Part shown: positions 27,154 through 36,735 of the stretch, piece by piece | How positions within the stretch are numbered: the first letter of the stretch is position 1 | Layout: every line of letters begins with the position of its first letter | Origin: an uncultured Methylophaga sp. | Lineage (GTDB): Bacteria > Pseudomonadota > Gammaproteobacteria > Nitrosococcales > Methylophagaceae | Assembly: GCA_913055695.1 (NCBI GenBank) | Contig: CAJXKF010000005.1 | Coordinates: forward strand, 156,590-220,589 | Reading direction: 5' to 3' | DNA length: 64,000 bases | Notes under the pieces: generated by a model | Seen by the model: the letters and a program-made list of their open reading frames with translations, nothing else | Database searches by the model: none | Told to the model about the DNA's origin: nothing | Program-made: the position numbers and the translations under genes

Positions 27154-27789
27154 ATGGCTGAAATCCAAATGGCACTCGACTCTCTGGACTTCGACGCAAC
27201 TATGGCTCTGGCTGAACAAGTCGCGCCTTACGTCGACATTCTGGAAATTGGTACACCATGCATCAAGTACAACGGTCTGAAACTGGTTAAAGCACTGAAA
27301 GCTGCTCACCCAGACAAGAAAATCCTGGTTGACCTGAAAACAATGGACGCTGGTGAATACGAAGCCACTCCTTTCTTTGAAGCCGGTGGTGACATCACTA
27401 CTGTACTGGGTGCTTCTGACATGGCGACCATCAAAGGCGTTATCAAAGCAGCAAACGCTAACAACGCTGAAGCTCAAATCGACCTGATTGGTGTTGAAGA
27501 CAAATCAGCAGTTGCTAAAGAAGCCGCTCAAAACGGTGCGCACATCATCGGTGTTCACACTGGTCTGGACGCTCAAGCAGCTGGTCAAACTCCATTCGAA
27601 GACCTGAAAACCATTACTGGTCTGGGTCTGGGCGTTAAAGTTTCAGTTGCCGGTGGTATCAACAAAGACACCATCCAAAGCTGTGTCCAAGCTGGCGCTG
27701 CTATCGTTGTCGTTGGTGCTGCTATCTATGGTGCACCTTCTCCAGCTGAATCTGCTAAAGAACTGCGCGCTCTGGTTGACGCAGCATAA
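27154..27789 (+). CDS. hxlA: 3-hexulose-6-phosphate synthase, copy 2
   Basis: 211 residues from the ATG at 27154, chosen because a TTAGGAGT ribosome site precedes it and the predicted promoter lies upstream. Same reaction as copy 1. The DLKTMD motif is at residues 60-65. It differs from copy 1 by scattered substitutions (for example LKLVKALKAAHPDKK for LEIVTALKNKFPNNL) and lacks two residues near the N-terminus. It is followed after 11 bases by the isomerase gene. Confidence 0.97.
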   Translation: MAEIQMALDSLDFDATMALAEQVAPYVDILEIGTPCIKYNGLKLVKALKAAHPDKKILVDLKTMDAGEYEATPFFEAGGDITTVLGASDMATIKGVIKAANANNAEAQIDLIGVEDKSAVAKEAAQNGAHIIGVHTGLDAQAAGQTPFEDLKTITGLGLGVKVSVAGGINKDTIQSCVQAGAAIVVVGAAIYGAPSPAESAKELRALVDAA

Positions 27790-27800
27790 GGATTAGTACA

Positions 27801-28340
27801 ATGACAATGCATCGTGATCTAGTTCTTAACAAAATCACTGATATCCTGGGAGCCACTGACGACTCTCTTGAAGCAGAATTCGTTGCTATGTGTGACGGTG
27901 CCAAGCGCATCTTCATCACAGGTGCGGGCCGCTCAAGACTGGTCGGCAACTTCCTCGGTATGAGGTTGATGCATAGTGGTTATACTGTATACGTTCAAGG
28001 TGAAATCAGCACACCCAGCATCCGTGAAGGCGATCTGTTGATCGTGATTTCGGGTTCTGGTGAAACCACACAGCTGGTGTCATTCGCGAACAAAGCCAAA
28101 TCTGAGAACGCCAAAGTGGTTTTGATTTGCTCAAAATCCAGTTCAACGATTGGTGATATGGCGGATAAAACAATTCAAATCGGTAACGATGACAGCTTTG
28201 CTCCGACTAAGGGCATGCCGATGGGGACCATGTTTGAATTGTCTACGCTGATCTTCCTGGAAGCTATCGTGTCTCACCTGATTCACGAAAAAGGCATTCC
28301 CGAAGAAGAAATGCGTTACAGACACGCTAATATGGAATAA
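27801..28340 (+). CDS. hxlB: 6-phospho-3-hexuloisomerase
   Basis: 179 residues, a single SIS (sugar isomerase) domain. It converts hexulose 6-phosphate made by HPS to fructose 6-phosphate. Visible are FITGAGRSRLVGNFLGMRLMH (about residues 33-53), ISGSGETTQL (about 83-92) and the conserved C-terminal HEKGIPEEEMRYRHANME, which contributes active-site residues. It forms an operon with hps2 and is followed by a strong terminator. Confidence 0.97.
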   Translation: MTMHRDLVLNKITDILGATDDSLEAEFVAMCDGAKRIFITGAGRSRLVGNFLGMRLMHSGYTVYVQGEISTPSIREGDLLIVISGSGETTQLVSFANKAKSENAKVVLICSKSSSTIGDMADKTIQIGNDDSFAPTKGMPMGTMFELSTLIFLEAIVSHLIHEKGIPEEEMRYRHANME

Positions 28341-28366
28341 TCACTTTTCCTTAGCAGAAAGTCAGA

Positions 28367-28398
28367 AAACGGGTAGCCTTCGGGTTACCCGTTTTTTT
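28367..28398 (+). terminator. Rho-independent terminator of hps2-phi
   Basis: Stem AAACGGGTAGCC/GGTTACCCGTTT with a TTCG tetraloop and a seven-base T-run. Confidence 0.93.
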
Positions 28399-28476
28399 AT
28401 GTCCGCCGGATGGATAGAGCTTGTCCGGTGAAAACGCTATAATAAGCTGTTATCCATTTAATTGATTTTGAATTCT

Positions 28477-29886
28477 ATGTCCGCCAAAACGCTTTACGAC
28501 AAACTCTGGGAACAACATGTGGTCCGCACCGATGCAGACGGCACAGCGCTGCTCTATATCGATCGCCACCTGGTTCATGAAGTCACCTCCCCGCAGGCTT
28601 TTGAAGGACTGCGTCTGGCACATCGCAAACCCTATCGTCTGAACACGATTCTGGCGACACCGGACCATAATGTACCAACCTCCGATCGCGACAAAGGGAT
28701 TGCTGATCCGGTCTCGCGTCTTCAGGTCGAAACCCTGGATCTGAACTGTAATGAGTTCGGTATTACCGAGTTCGGCCTCAACGATCTGCGCCAGGGTATT
28801 GTTCACGTCGTGGGTCCCGAACAGGGCGCAACCCTGCCCGGCATGACCGTGGTCTGCGGTGACTCGCATACCTCCACGCATGGCGCTTTCGGTGCGCTGG
28901 CCTTTGGTATCGGTACGTCTGAAGTTGAACATGTCATGGCAACGCAGTGCCTGATTCAACGTAAATCCAAGAATATGCAGGTTCGTGTCGAGGGCCATGT
29001 TAAACCCGGCATCACCGCCAAGGACATTGTGCTCGCCATTATCGGTGAAATCGGCACTGCCGGCGGTACCGGTTATGCCATCGAGTTTGCCGGTGAGGCC
29101 ATTCAGGCGCTGAGCATGGAAGGTCGCATGACTGTCTGCAATATGACTATCGAGGCCGGTGCCCGCGCCGGCATGATTGCCGTCGATGACACTACCATCG
29201 AATACCTGCGTGAACGTCCATTCGCGCCACAGGGTGACAACTGGGATAAAGCCGTCGCCGCCTGGCGTGAGCTGCATTCCGATGACGGTGCGCACTTCGA
29301 TAAAGTCGTGACGCTAAAGGCTGAAGAGATAAAACCTCAGGTCACCTGGGGCACCTCACCGGAAATGGTAGTACCAGTTACGGCCAATATTCCCGACCCG
29401 ACAGTTGAAACTGACGCCGTTAAGCGAAATGGTATGGAAAAAGCCCTGAAATACATGGGCCTCAATGCCAACCAGCCGATTACGGATATTCATCTGGACC
29501 GCGTCTTTATCGGTTCCTGCACCAACTCACGTATTGAAGATCTGCGTGAAGCAGCCAGTGCGATTAAAGGTGGCAAAGTCTCTGCCAGCGTCAAACAGGC
29601 GATGGTCGTGCCGGGCTCAGGTCTGGTCAAGCAGCAGGCGGAACAGGAAGGTCTGGATAAAATCTTTATCGAAGCCGGTTTTGAATGGCGTGATCCGGGC
29701 TGCTCAATGTGTCTCGCAATGAACGCTGACCGCCTGGAATCAGGTGAACACTGCGCTTCCACTTCGAACCGCAACTTTGAAGGTCGTCAGGGTCAGGGTG
29801 GCAGAACCCATCTGGTGAGCCCGGCGATGGCGGCTGCGGCAGCAATTGCCGGCCACTTTGTTGATATTACCCAGCAAAGCGCATGA
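28477..29886 (+). CDS. leuC: 3-isopropylmalate dehydratase large subunit
   Basis: 469 residues from the ATG at 28477. Aconitase-family [4Fe-4S] enzyme of leucine synthesis that isomerises 2- and 3-isopropylmalate together with LeuD. Visible are [32 protein letters not shown], and the cluster cysteines in IGSCTNSR and GCSMCLAMN. No leuD or leuB follows; the stop overlaps the prmB start by four bases. The small subunit must be encoded elsewhere. Confidence 0.95.
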   Translation: MSAKTLYDKLWEQHVVRTDADGTALLYIDRHLVHEVTSPQAFEGLRLAHRKPYRLNTILATPDHNVPTSDRDKGIADPVSRLQVETLDLNCNEFGITEFGLNDLRQGIVHVVGPEQGATLPGMTVVCGDSHTSTHGAFGALAFGIGTSEVEHVMATQCLIQRKSKNMQVRVEGHVKPGITAKDIVLAIIGEIGTAGGTGYAIEFAGEAIQALSMEGRMTVCNMTIEAGARAGMIAVDDTTIEYLRERPFAPQGDNWDKAVAAWRELHSDDGAHFDKVVTLKAEEIKPQVTWGTSPEMVVPVTANIPDPTVETDAVKRNGMEKALKYMGLNANQPITDIHLDRVFIGSCTNSRIEDLREAASAIKGGKVSASVKQAMVVPGSGLVKQQAEQEGLDKIFIEAGFEWRDPGCSMCLAMNADRLESGEHCASTSNRNFEGRQGQGGRTHLVSPAMAAAAAIAGHFVDITQQSA

Positions 29887-30809
29887 CCGATTACGCATCG
29901 GTACAGACCGAACTGCTGACACTCCGCGATTTTCTGCGCTGGACGACATCCCGCTTCTTTGAGGCGGGATTGTTTTATGGGCATGGTAATGAGGACGCGT
30001 TTAATGAAGCCTCTCAGCTGGTCCTCAGCAGTCTGAACCTGCCCGTCCATGAACTACCGGACCTGTTCCTCGATGCCCGTCTCAGTAACGAGGAGAAAGA
30101 AAAGCTTCTGAGCCTGATTGAAAAGCGCATAGAGCAGCGAATCCCCTTGCCTTATCTCACTCATGAAGCCTGGTTTGCCGGCCTGCCGTTTTATGTCGAT
30201 GAACGCGTGCTGATCCCGCGCTCACCTTTTGCCGAACTTATCGACAATCAGTTTGAGCCCTGGCTGGAGAATCCGGAGCAAGTTGGCCGTATTCTGGATC
30301 TCTGCACTGGCAGCGGCTGTATTGCCATTGCCCTGGCGATGGCTTTTCCTGACGCTGCTGTTGATGCGGTTGATATCAGCGAAGACGCGCTGGCGGTGGC
30401 CGACATCAATATCAGAAAGCATGAACTGCAGGATCAGGTCCGGGCGATTCAATCCGATTGCTGGCAGGCCATTGAGCCGCAACAGCAATATGATCTCATT
30501 GTCAGCAATCCGCCTTATGTCGGGGCTGAAGAGATGGCTGGCCTACCCGCGGAGTACCGGCATGAACCGACTTCCGCGCTGGAAGCCGCCGATAATGGTC
30601 TGGCTCTGGTCAGAAACATTCTGCTCAATGCTGCCGATTATTTGAGTGATAACGGTTTATTGTTTGTTGAGGTCGGCAACAGTGATCTTGCGGTCGACGC
30701 TGCCTGGCCGGATATGGCCTTTATGTGGCTCGAATTTGAACTGGGTGGTCATGGCATTTTTATGCTCGATAAATCACAATGCATCGAGTTCAGGCAGAAA
30801 TACGCCTAG
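29883..30809 (+). CDS. prmB: Ribosomal protein uL3 glutamine N5-methyltransferase PrmB
   Basis: 308 residues. It methylates a glutamine of ribosomal protein L3 using SAM. The Rossmann SAM site is [14 protein letters not shown] (about residues 139-152), and the glutamine-binding motif is NPPYV (about 209-213). The N-terminal helical region (about 1-90) is of PrmB/PrmC type, with [29 protein letters not shown] preceding the catalytic fold. The four-base overlap with leuC couples it to an unrelated pathway gene. Confidence 0.93.
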   Translation: MTDYASVQTELLTLRDFLRWTTSRFFEAGLFYGHGNEDAFNEASQLVLSSLNLPVHELPDLFLDARLSNEEKEKLLSLIEKRIEQRIPLPYLTHEAWFAGLPFYVDERVLIPRSPFAELIDNQFEPWLENPEQVGRILDLCTGSGCIAIALAMAFPDAAVDAVDISEDALAVADINIRKHELQDQVRAIQSDCWQAIEPQQQYDLIVSNPPYVGAEEMAGLPAEYRHEPTSALEAADNGLALVRNILLNAADYLSDNGLLFVEVGNSDLAVDAAWPDMAFMWLEFELGGHGIFMLDKSQCIEFRQKYA

Positions 30810-30812
30810 AGC

Positions 30813-32147
30813 TTAAGCAGTTTCACTTTCTTCCTGATAGGTCACTACACAGTCCCTCCCCGCCATCTTAGCCTGATACATGGCTTTATCCGCCCGCTCA
30901 AACAGGCTGTTCAGTGTGTCGTTATTGTCTTTGGATAACTCTGCAATACCGACACTGACCGTGACCGATTTCTCCAGCCCGGCCGGTTTGAATTTACGCA
31001 GCCGATCCAGCATGCGATCCATCAGGCCATTGGCCGAGTCCAGATCACAGCCCGGCAGAATGAATACCATTTCATCACCGGCCCAGCGGGCAATCATATC
31101 AACATCGCGAACATGCCGTTTGAGCCAGGCCCCCAGTTCGGACAAGAGTTGATCGCCATGCTGAAAACCATGACTCTCATTGATTTGCTTCATGTGATCG
31201 ATATCCATCACTGCCAGTGACAGAGTGCGATCAAAGCGATAAGCCTCACTGAAATATTTACCGGCAAACTCACGCAGCGCGTGGCGGTTGAACAGACCGG
31301 AAGTCTCATCCAGCATCGCCAGGCTGTACAAAGATTGCTGCTGAGTACGCAGTTCTCTCAGGGTCTGGTAGCTGGTAATGTGATTAAACACACGCTGGCG
31401 CAATTCTTCCCGTACAATCGGTTTCGACACATAATCATTGACGCCAAGATGGAATAACTCGATCTTGCGGGACATATTGTCGAAACCCGAGGTGGCGATA
31501 ATGGGCACATTGCCGTATTCACTCTGCATCCGGCGGATTTTCCGTACCAGGGTAATCCCGCTCATAATGCCTTCCAGCATGATGTCGGTAATCACCAGAT
31601 CATAATCGCCGTTGCGGAAAGCCTCCCAGGCACTCTCGGCATAGTTATAAGCATCCACATCCAGGCCCATATCGGTCAGTAGGTCAATGACGATGGTCTG
31701 CAATACGCGGGAGTCTTCGATGAACAGCACCCGGCCAGACAGTTGCCGTGACTCACGCTGGCTAAGGCGATTGAGATAGGTTTCCATCTCAGTGATATCG
31801 TGCTTGCTGAAGATATCCGTGGCACCGGCGAGTAAGGCCTGTTTCAGAATTTTGGCATTGTCCTGTTCGGTCAGCACCAGTAAGGTGGCAAATTCATAGC
31901 CACTCAGCGCACGGAGCTGACTGCAGAACTCACTGCTGGCATAGTCCTGCAGATTATCCGCACAACAGACCAGGCGATAATGTCCACTCGCAGCCTTGTC
32001 CAGCCCGTCATAGCCGGAATCCGCGATATCTACCTGAAAACCGGCAGATGTCAGTAAGTCGCTCAACTGCTCGCTGAAATAACTCGAACTATCAATCACC
32101 AGCGCGTTTAACATGCTATTCGCCTTACTGCTTTCCATACCGTCCAT
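30813..32147 (-). CDS. Response regulator with two receiver domains and a degenerate GGDEF domain
   Basis: 444 residues. REC1 (about 12-125) has Ala where the phosphorylated Asp should be (RLVCCAD). REC2 (about 140-260) keeps it (DLVITDIMLEG) and the switch Lys (YVSKPI). The C-terminal diguanylate cyclase domain (about 285-440) has RWAGDEMVFILP, that is AGDEM in place of GGDEF. Some AGDEF enzymes are active, but Met in the last place is unusual. It may be a weak cyclase or a c-di-GMP signalling scaffold. An alternative start at 32114 (AAGGCGA ribosome site) would place REC1 at the N-terminus. It converges on prmB. Confidence 0.87.
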   Translation of the reverse strand: MDGMESSKANSMLNALVIDSSSYFSEQLSDLLTSAGFQVDIADSGYDGLDKAASGHYRLVCCADNLQDYASSEFCSQLRALSGYEFATLLVLTEQDNAKILKQALLAGATDIFSKHDITEMETYLNRLSQRESRQLSGRVLFIEDSRVLQTIVIDLLTDMGLDVDAYNYAESAWEAFRNGDYDLVITDIMLEGIMSGITLVRKIRRMQSEYGNVPIIATSGFDNMSRKIELFHLGVNDYVSKPIVREELRQRVFNHITSYQTLRELRTQQQSLYSLAMLDETSGLFNRHALREFAGKYFSEAYRFDRTLSLAVMDIDHMKQINESHGFQHGDQLLSELGAWLKRHVRDVDMIARWAGDEMVFILPGCDLDSANGLMDRMLDRLRKFKPAGLEKSVTVSVGIAELSKDNNDTLNSLFERADKAMYQAKMAGRDCVVTYQEESETA

Positions 32148-32181
32148 GTATCGTGGTTCTTATAAATTGGCAACATTACCA

Positions 32182-32853
32182 TTATTTGAACTGTGTCGCG
32201 AATAATTGCCGGGTAAAGCTAGTGCGCAGGTAAAAGCCTTTGGGATTCATCTGGCTGCTCTCCCCTGTGTCCGACCAGGACTTTGCCATTACCCGGCTAT
32301 GTGCCGCTTTAGGCCGGATTTGCAGAAACTCGCCTTCTCTGGCCGTAATCTCAGCCTGCTCACCGAGTACCACACGATCCATTAACTCTTCCCAGTCTCG
32401 CTGTAACTGCTGTTCCTGTGCCGGTGTCGGCTGCCAGATCCAGCCATGACCGACATAACGCTCCGCCAGAGGAATCGCAGCATCGGCTTCAACCGGTAAC
32501 CACAATACCTTGGCCAGTTTTTTCCGGACCCAGCTGTTTTGCCATTGCAGACGACCGGTTTCAGTCAGGGAAACAGTACAGACATAGGTGGATTCCTTAG
32601 GCTGCCCCCGGGCATTGAGCGGTAGGGTTTTGAGTTCAATACCCAGACCGGTGAAATCCGGCTCTGCCTGGTTACCGGCATCGGCACCCAGATAACATTC
32701 CAGTAACTGGCCAACCCAGCCTTTGTGTCGGCGCAGATCGTCAGGCACATTGAGCCCGAGTTCGGCTGCGACCTGGCCCAAAGTTTTGCCGGCGAGCATA
32801 CGGCAGCGCTCAGCTAATTCCGCTTCAGACTCAGGGGCTGTTCTCAGTTTCAT
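32182..32853 (-). CDS. mutH: DNA mismatch repair endonuclease MutH
   Basis: 223 residues from the ATG at 32853, preferred over a GTG at 32877 because it matches the family N-terminus. MutH nicks the unmethylated strand at hemimethylated GATC when activated by MutL. Visible are the DNA-binding lobe (KGWVGQLLECYLGA, about residues 47-60) and the catalytic D...ExK motif in PDFTGLGIELKTLPL (about 66-80). Its presence implies Dam methylation and explains the MutL without an endonuclease motif. Confidence 0.93.
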   Translation of the reverse strand: MKLRTAPESEAELAERCRMLAGKTLGQVAAELGLNVPDDLRRHKGWVGQLLECYLGADAGNQAEPDFTGLGIELKTLPLNARGQPKESTYVCTVSLTETGRLQWQNSWVRKKLAKVLWLPVEADAAIPLAERYVGHGWIWQPTPAQEQQLQRDWEELMDRVVLGEQAEITAREGEFLQIRPKAAHSRVMAKSWSDTGESSQMNPKGFYLRTSFTRQLFATQFK

Positions 32854-32927
32854 CGTGTTTACCAAATTCTCAACCACGGCCCGGTCATGGTACCCTAACG
32901 TCCTTTATTCTGTCCTTGTGAGGAGCT

Positions 32928-33848
32928 GTGAAAGCCTTATCCATCAACAAGCTGAGCAAAACCTACCGCAGTGGTTTGCAGGCCCTCAAAGCGGTCAGCC
33001 TGGATATCGAACAGGGCGACTTCTTTGCGCTGCTCGGACCTAATGGTGCCGGTAAAACCACCACCATTGGCATCATCACGTCGCTGGTCACCAAAACGGC
33101 CGGTAGTGTCAAAGTATTTGATACCGATCTCGACGACGATCCAGAGCAGGCTAAAAGCTATATCGGCCTGGTGCCGCAGGAATTCAATTTTAATGGCTTT
33201 GAACAGGTCAAACATATACTGATTACCCAGGCCGGTTATTATGGCATGCCGGCCCATGAGGCCGAGCCCCGCGCCGATGAACTGCTTAAACAGCTCGGAT
33301 TATGGGAAAAACGGCACACCCCCTCACGTTCATTGTCCGGGGGGATGAAACGCCGGCTGATGATTGCCAGAGCGCTGGTACATAACCCGAAATTGCTGAT
33401 CCTAGACGAACCCACCGCAGGTGTGGATATTGAGCTTCGCCGTTCCATGTGGACCTTCCTGCGAAAAATTAACGCTGCCGGCACCACCATTATTCTGACC
33501 ACCCATTATCTGGAAGAGGCAGAGAGCCTGTGCCGCAATATCGCCATCATCGACAAGGGGGAGATTATCGAAAACACCGATATGAAAACCCTGCTCAACC
33601 GTCTCGATAAAGAAGCCTTTATTCTCGATCTGAAATACCCGCTACTGAACAATGAACTCGATGGGCTCGACTATGAGCGTCTTGATGACACCACCATTGA
33701 AGTGGAAATCAGCCGTGGTGAATCTTTGAACAGCGTATTTGAAGTGCTGAGCCGGCACGGGGTGGAAGTCGTCAGTATGAAAAACAAAGCCAACCGACTG
33801 GAGGAACTGTTCCTGAACCTGGTTGAAACCTCGGAGCAAAGCGCATGA
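32928..33848 (+). CDS. yadG: ABC-2 type transporter ATP-binding protein (YadG-like)
   Basis: 306 residues. Walker A is LLGPNGAGKTTT (about residues 34-45), the signature is SRSLSGGMKRR (about 136-146) and Walker B is LLILDEPTAGVD. The sequence follows E. coli YadG closely through the nucleotide-binding domain (for example GLVPQEFNFN and GVDIELRRSMW). The start is GTG with AGGAG only two bases ahead. It is translationally coupled to the permease gene by a four-base overlap. The substrate is unknown. Confidence 0.9.
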   Translation: MKALSINKLSKTYRSGLQALKAVSLDIEQGDFFALLGPNGAGKTTTIGIITSLVTKTAGSVKVFDTDLDDDPEQAKSYIGLVPQEFNFNGFEQVKHILITQAGYYGMPAHEAEPRADELLKQLGLWEKRHTPSRSLSGGMKRRLMIARALVHNPKLLILDEPTAGVDIELRRSMWTFLRKINAAGTTIILTTHYLEEAESLCRNIAIIDKGEIIENTDMKTLLNRLDKEAFILDLKYPLLNNELDGLDYERLDDTTIEVEISRGESLNSVFEVLSRHGVEVVSMKNKANRLEELFLNLVETSEQSA

Positions 33849-34627
33849 ACCAGAGCCGTCAACAACGCCACTGGGTCGCCCTGTCGACACTGGTGACTCG
33901 CGAAATCCGCCGTTTTTTCCGCATCTGGCCGCAAACGCTGCTGCCACCCGCGATCACGATGACGCTGTACTTCATCATTTTCGGCAATCTGATTGGCAGC
34001 CGTATCGGAGAAATGGGCGGTTTCAGTTACATGGAATATATTGTGCCCGGCATTATCATGATGGCGGTCATTAACAATGCCTATGCCAATGTGGCTTCGT
34101 CGTTTTTCAGCGCCAAGTTCCAGAATCATATTGAGGAACTCATTGTGGCGCCGGTACCGAATTACCTGATCCTGGCAGGCTATGTCGCCGGCGGCACGGC
34201 CCGGGGGCTCTGCGTCGGTATTATTGTCACCATCGTCTCGCTGTTTTTTACCCGGCTGCCGATTGAACATATTTTTATCACTATCAGCATGGTGGTATTA
34301 AGCGCGGTGCTGTTCGCCATCGGCGGTTTTATCAACGCGGTTTATGCCCGCAGTTTTGACGAAATCTCGATTATCCCGACCTTTATCCTGACACCGCTGA
34401 CTTACTTGGGTGGTGTGTTTTATTCCATCAGCCTGTTGCCGGAATTCTGGCAGAACGTTTCTTTGCTGAACCCGATTCTGTACATGGTCAATGCCTTCCG
34501 CTACGGCATGCTGGGCGTGTCGGATATTCCGGTAGTGGCGGCATTCAGCATCATTCTGCTGTTTATTGGTGGTCTGACGGCTTTTGCCCTTTATCTTCTC
34601 CATAAAGGGACCGGGCTTAGGAATTAA
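33845..34627 (+). CDS. yadH: ABC-2 type transporter permease (YadH-like)
   Basis: 260 residues with six membrane segments and the ABC-2 layout: a cytoplasmic N-terminus with TREIRRFFRIWPQTLLPPAITMTLYFIIFG, and the conserved LTPLTYLGGVFYSISLLPEFWQ (about residues 180-201). It pairs with the YadG-like ATPase. Exported substrate unknown. It ends five bases before the start of repeat element E. Confidence 0.9.
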   Translation: MNQSRQQRHWVALSTLVTREIRRFFRIWPQTLLPPAITMTLYFIIFGNLIGSRIGEMGGFSYMEYIVPGIIMMAVINNAYANVASSFFSAKFQNHIEELIVAPVPNYLILAGYVAGGTARGLCVGIIVTIVSLFFTRLPIEHIFITISMVVLSAVLFAIGGFINAVYARSFDEISIIPTFILTPLTYLGGVFYSISLLPEFWQNVSLLNPILYMVNAFRYGMLGVSDIPVVAAFSIILLFIGGLTAFALYLLHKGTGLRN

Positions 34628-34632
34628 ATATC

Positions 34633-34818
34633 AACCACAGAGGCACAGAGGACAGAGAGCAAAAAATTTATTTTCATTCTTTTTCTTAGCTGAGTTGACT
34701 GCAAAGGCTCTCCAAGACTGTTATTTTTCTTGAAAGGGATATTTGCCACTAACGGCGGTTTTAACACAGGAATTTTCACTCACTTGATTTTCTCTGTGTA
34801 CTCTGTGCCTCTGTGGTT
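34633..34818. repeat. CACAGAGG inverted-arm element E (empty)
   Basis: The left arm (34633-34659) starts AACCACAGAGGCACAGAGG. The right arm (34790-34818) reads TCTCTGTGTACTCTGTGCC then TCTGTGGTT and is nearly the same as the right end of element C. The roughly 130-base interior is AT-rich and non-coding. It fills the gap between two convergent stop codons (yadH at 34627, dusA at 34827), the same type of site as element D. Confidence 0.8.
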
Positions 34819-34826
34819 AATCACGA

Positions 34827-35810
34827 TTACCCCACCAGCGCCAGAGCATCCTTGAGCGTTTGAATCCCCGCCCCCGGCAAATGGGCATTCTCACTCAAAT
34901 GCCGCCGCCAGCGGCGGGCACCGGGCTGGCCCTGGAACAGGCCCAGTAAATGGCGGGTAATCGATTTCAACGGCCGGCCTTGCTGCATTCTTTGCTCGAT
35001 ATAAGGCAGCATGACTTCAATCACGTCATGACGCGAGAGAATCGGATGCGCTTTATCGAATACAACTTCATCGGCTTCTGCCAGCAGATAAGGGTTGTGA
35101 TAAACGGCACGCCCCATCATGACCCCATCCACATGCTGCAGATGTTGCTGCGCTTCTGCCAGCGTTTGAATGCCCCCATTAATATCGATATGCAGATGCG
35201 AATAATCCTGCTTGACCTGATAAACCCGCTCATAGTTAAGTGGCGGCACATCGCGGTTTTCCTTGGGGCTGAGGCCTTTCAGCCAGGCATTTCGCGCATG
35301 CAGAATAAAAATCTCACAACCGGCGGCTGAGACCTTGTCGATAAAATCGGCCAGAAACTCATAACTGTCAAAATCATCAATGCCCAGGCGGGTTTTCACC
35401 GTCACCGGTATATTCACCTTGGCCTGCATCGCGGCAACCCCCTCGGCCACCAGCTCGGGTTCGGCCATCAGGCAGGCACCGAAACGCCCGGACTGAACCC
35501 GATCACTGGGGCAACCAATATTGATATTGATTTCATCATAGCCCGCGTCTTCGCCCATTCTGGCGCAGAGTGCGAGTTCTTCCGGTTCACTGCCACCTAA
35601 TTGCAATGCCAGCGGATATTCCAGTTGATCGTGGGCCAGAAAGCGGTCCCGATCACCGTGGATTAAAGCGCCGGTAGTGACCATTTCGGTATAGAGCAGC
35701 GTCTCACGCGAAATCAGCCGTAATAAATAACGGCAATCGCGATCGGTCCAGTCCATCATCGGGGCGACGGACAGGCGTCGGCTGGGAGAAAAAGCGGTAG
35801 CTGCTGACAT
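34827..35810 (-). CDS. dusA: tRNA-dihydrouridine(20/20a) synthase DusA
   Basis: 327 residues. FMN-dependent reduction of uridines 20 and 20a in the tRNA D-loop. The N-terminus has [16 protein letters not shown] (about residues 12-27). The catalytic Cys lies in [21 protein letters not shown] (about 96-116), and there are [18 protein letters not shown] and [15 protein letters not shown]. The DusA rather than DusB/C type is indicated by MDWTDR and the SGRFGACLM loop. Confidence 0.94.
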   Translation of the reverse strand: MSAATAFSPSRRLSVAPMMDWTDRDCRYLLRLISRETLLYTEMVTTGALIHGDRDRFLAHDQLEYPLALQLGGSEPEELALCARMGEDAGYDEININIGCPSDRVQSGRFGACLMAEPELVAEGVAAMQAKVNIPVTVKTRLGIDDFDSYEFLADFIDKVSAAGCEIFILHARNAWLKGLSPKENRDVPPLNYERVYQVKQDYSHLHIDINGGIQTLAEAQQHLQHVDGVMMGRAVYHNPYLLAEADEVVFDKAHPILSRHDVIEVMLPYIEQRMQQGRPLKSITRHLLGLFQGQPGARRWRRHLSENAHLPGAGIQTLKDALALVG

Positions 35811-35887
35811 GATTTAACTGCGAATTTAAAACCCGCTATTTTCTCAAATAACTGGCGAAAAATCTTCCTGTTACGCACAATAAGGTC

Positions 35888-36580
35888 ATGAAAAGCATTC
35901 ATTGCAATGGCGTTGAGGTCGAGGTGATACGCAGTAAACGCCGTAAAACGCTGTCGCTGGCGATTCGTAATGGTGAGGTCAAACTGCGGATTCCAGCCCG
36001 GCTGCCTCTGCATCATGCTGAAAGCTTTGTGAATGAAAAAAGTCACTGGATTCAGCAAAAGCTGCTGGACCACCCGCCGGTCGCCCCCAAACAGTTTGAG
36101 AGCGGTGAAGATCTGCTTTATCTCGGTCAAACCTATCGTCTGGCGGTTGTTGCCGCACAATCACGCAATCAGATTCGACTGGAGCAGGATGTCTTTCACC
36201 TCGAACACCGAGGCATCCAGAGCAGTGAAAAGGCTTTAAAGCGACGAGTTGAAAGCTGGTATAAACAGCAGGCCACCAGCTGGTTGACCACACGCTGCGA
36301 AGAACTGGCAGACCAGACCGGACTCAAACCCAGCGCTGTTGAAGTCAAAACCTACCGTGCCCGCTGGGGCAGTTGCACGGCATCCGGCAAAGTGCAGCTC
36401 AACTGGAAACTCATCATGGCGCCGCCGGAAATCATTGACTACGTCATCATTCACGAACTCTGTCACCTGCGTCAGCACAATCATTCACCGGCTTTCTGGC
36501 AACTGGTCAAACAATTTGACCCGGCGTTCACGCAGCATCGGTCATGGTTGAAATCAAACGGTCTGCAACTTCAGCTCTAA
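35888..36580 (+). CDS. YgjP/WLM-type zinc metallopeptidase (DUF45)
   Basis: 230 residues. The zinc motif is HELCHLRQHNHSPAFW (HExxH at about residues 190-194, with the downstream His and F-W typical of the SprT/YgjP group), preceded by YRARWGSC and VQLNWKLIMAPPEIIDYVIIHE. It should be a cytoplasmic zinc peptidase-like protein of unknown substrate. It is transcribed away from dusA, with about 77 bases between. Confidence 0.88.
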   Translation: MKSIHCNGVEVEVIRSKRRKTLSLAIRNGEVKLRIPARLPLHHAESFVNEKSHWIQQKLLDHPPVAPKQFESGEDLLYLGQTYRLAVVAAQSRNQIRLEQDVFHLEHRGIQSSEKALKRRVESWYKQQATSWLTTRCEELADQTGLKPSAVEVKTYRARWGSCTASGKVQLNWKLIMAPPEIIDYVIIHELCHLRQHNHSPAFWQLVKQFDPAFTQHRSWLKSNGLQLQL

Positions 36581-36653
36581 AGCCTCAATCTGCCTGGTGA
36601 GTGGCGTTTATAAGCTTGAAAAATCTGCCGTTTCGATTAATATGTCGACTTTC

Positions 36654-36724
36654 GGATAAGGAACGCTGCAACAGGGCTCGCCCTGCTAGGCTTATCCAAC
36701 AGGTTTCATCTAACTGCGTTCATT
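36654..36724 (+). promoter_or_regulatory. S-adenosylhomocysteine (SAH) riboswitch
   Basis: The outer stem is GGATAAG (36654-36660) with CTTATCC (36691-36697). The conserved GAACGCTGCAAC and GCTAGG core segments flank an inner hairpin AGGG-CTCG-CCCT. A downstream GCGTT (36716-36720) can form the pseudoknot with AACGC (36662-36666). This is the arrangement of the SAH riboswitch, which turns on SAH-recycling genes when SAH builds up. It lies upstream of metK-ahcY-metF, and ahcY is the SAH hydrolase. Confidence 0.85.
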
Positions 36725-36735
36725 ATTAACAGGTA

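Noticed and set aside
28450..29295. Long minus-strand open frame (281 codons) opposite leuC
   Set aside because: It is the mirror of a strongly conserved leuC, has no ribosome site and encodes a composition typical of antisense frames.
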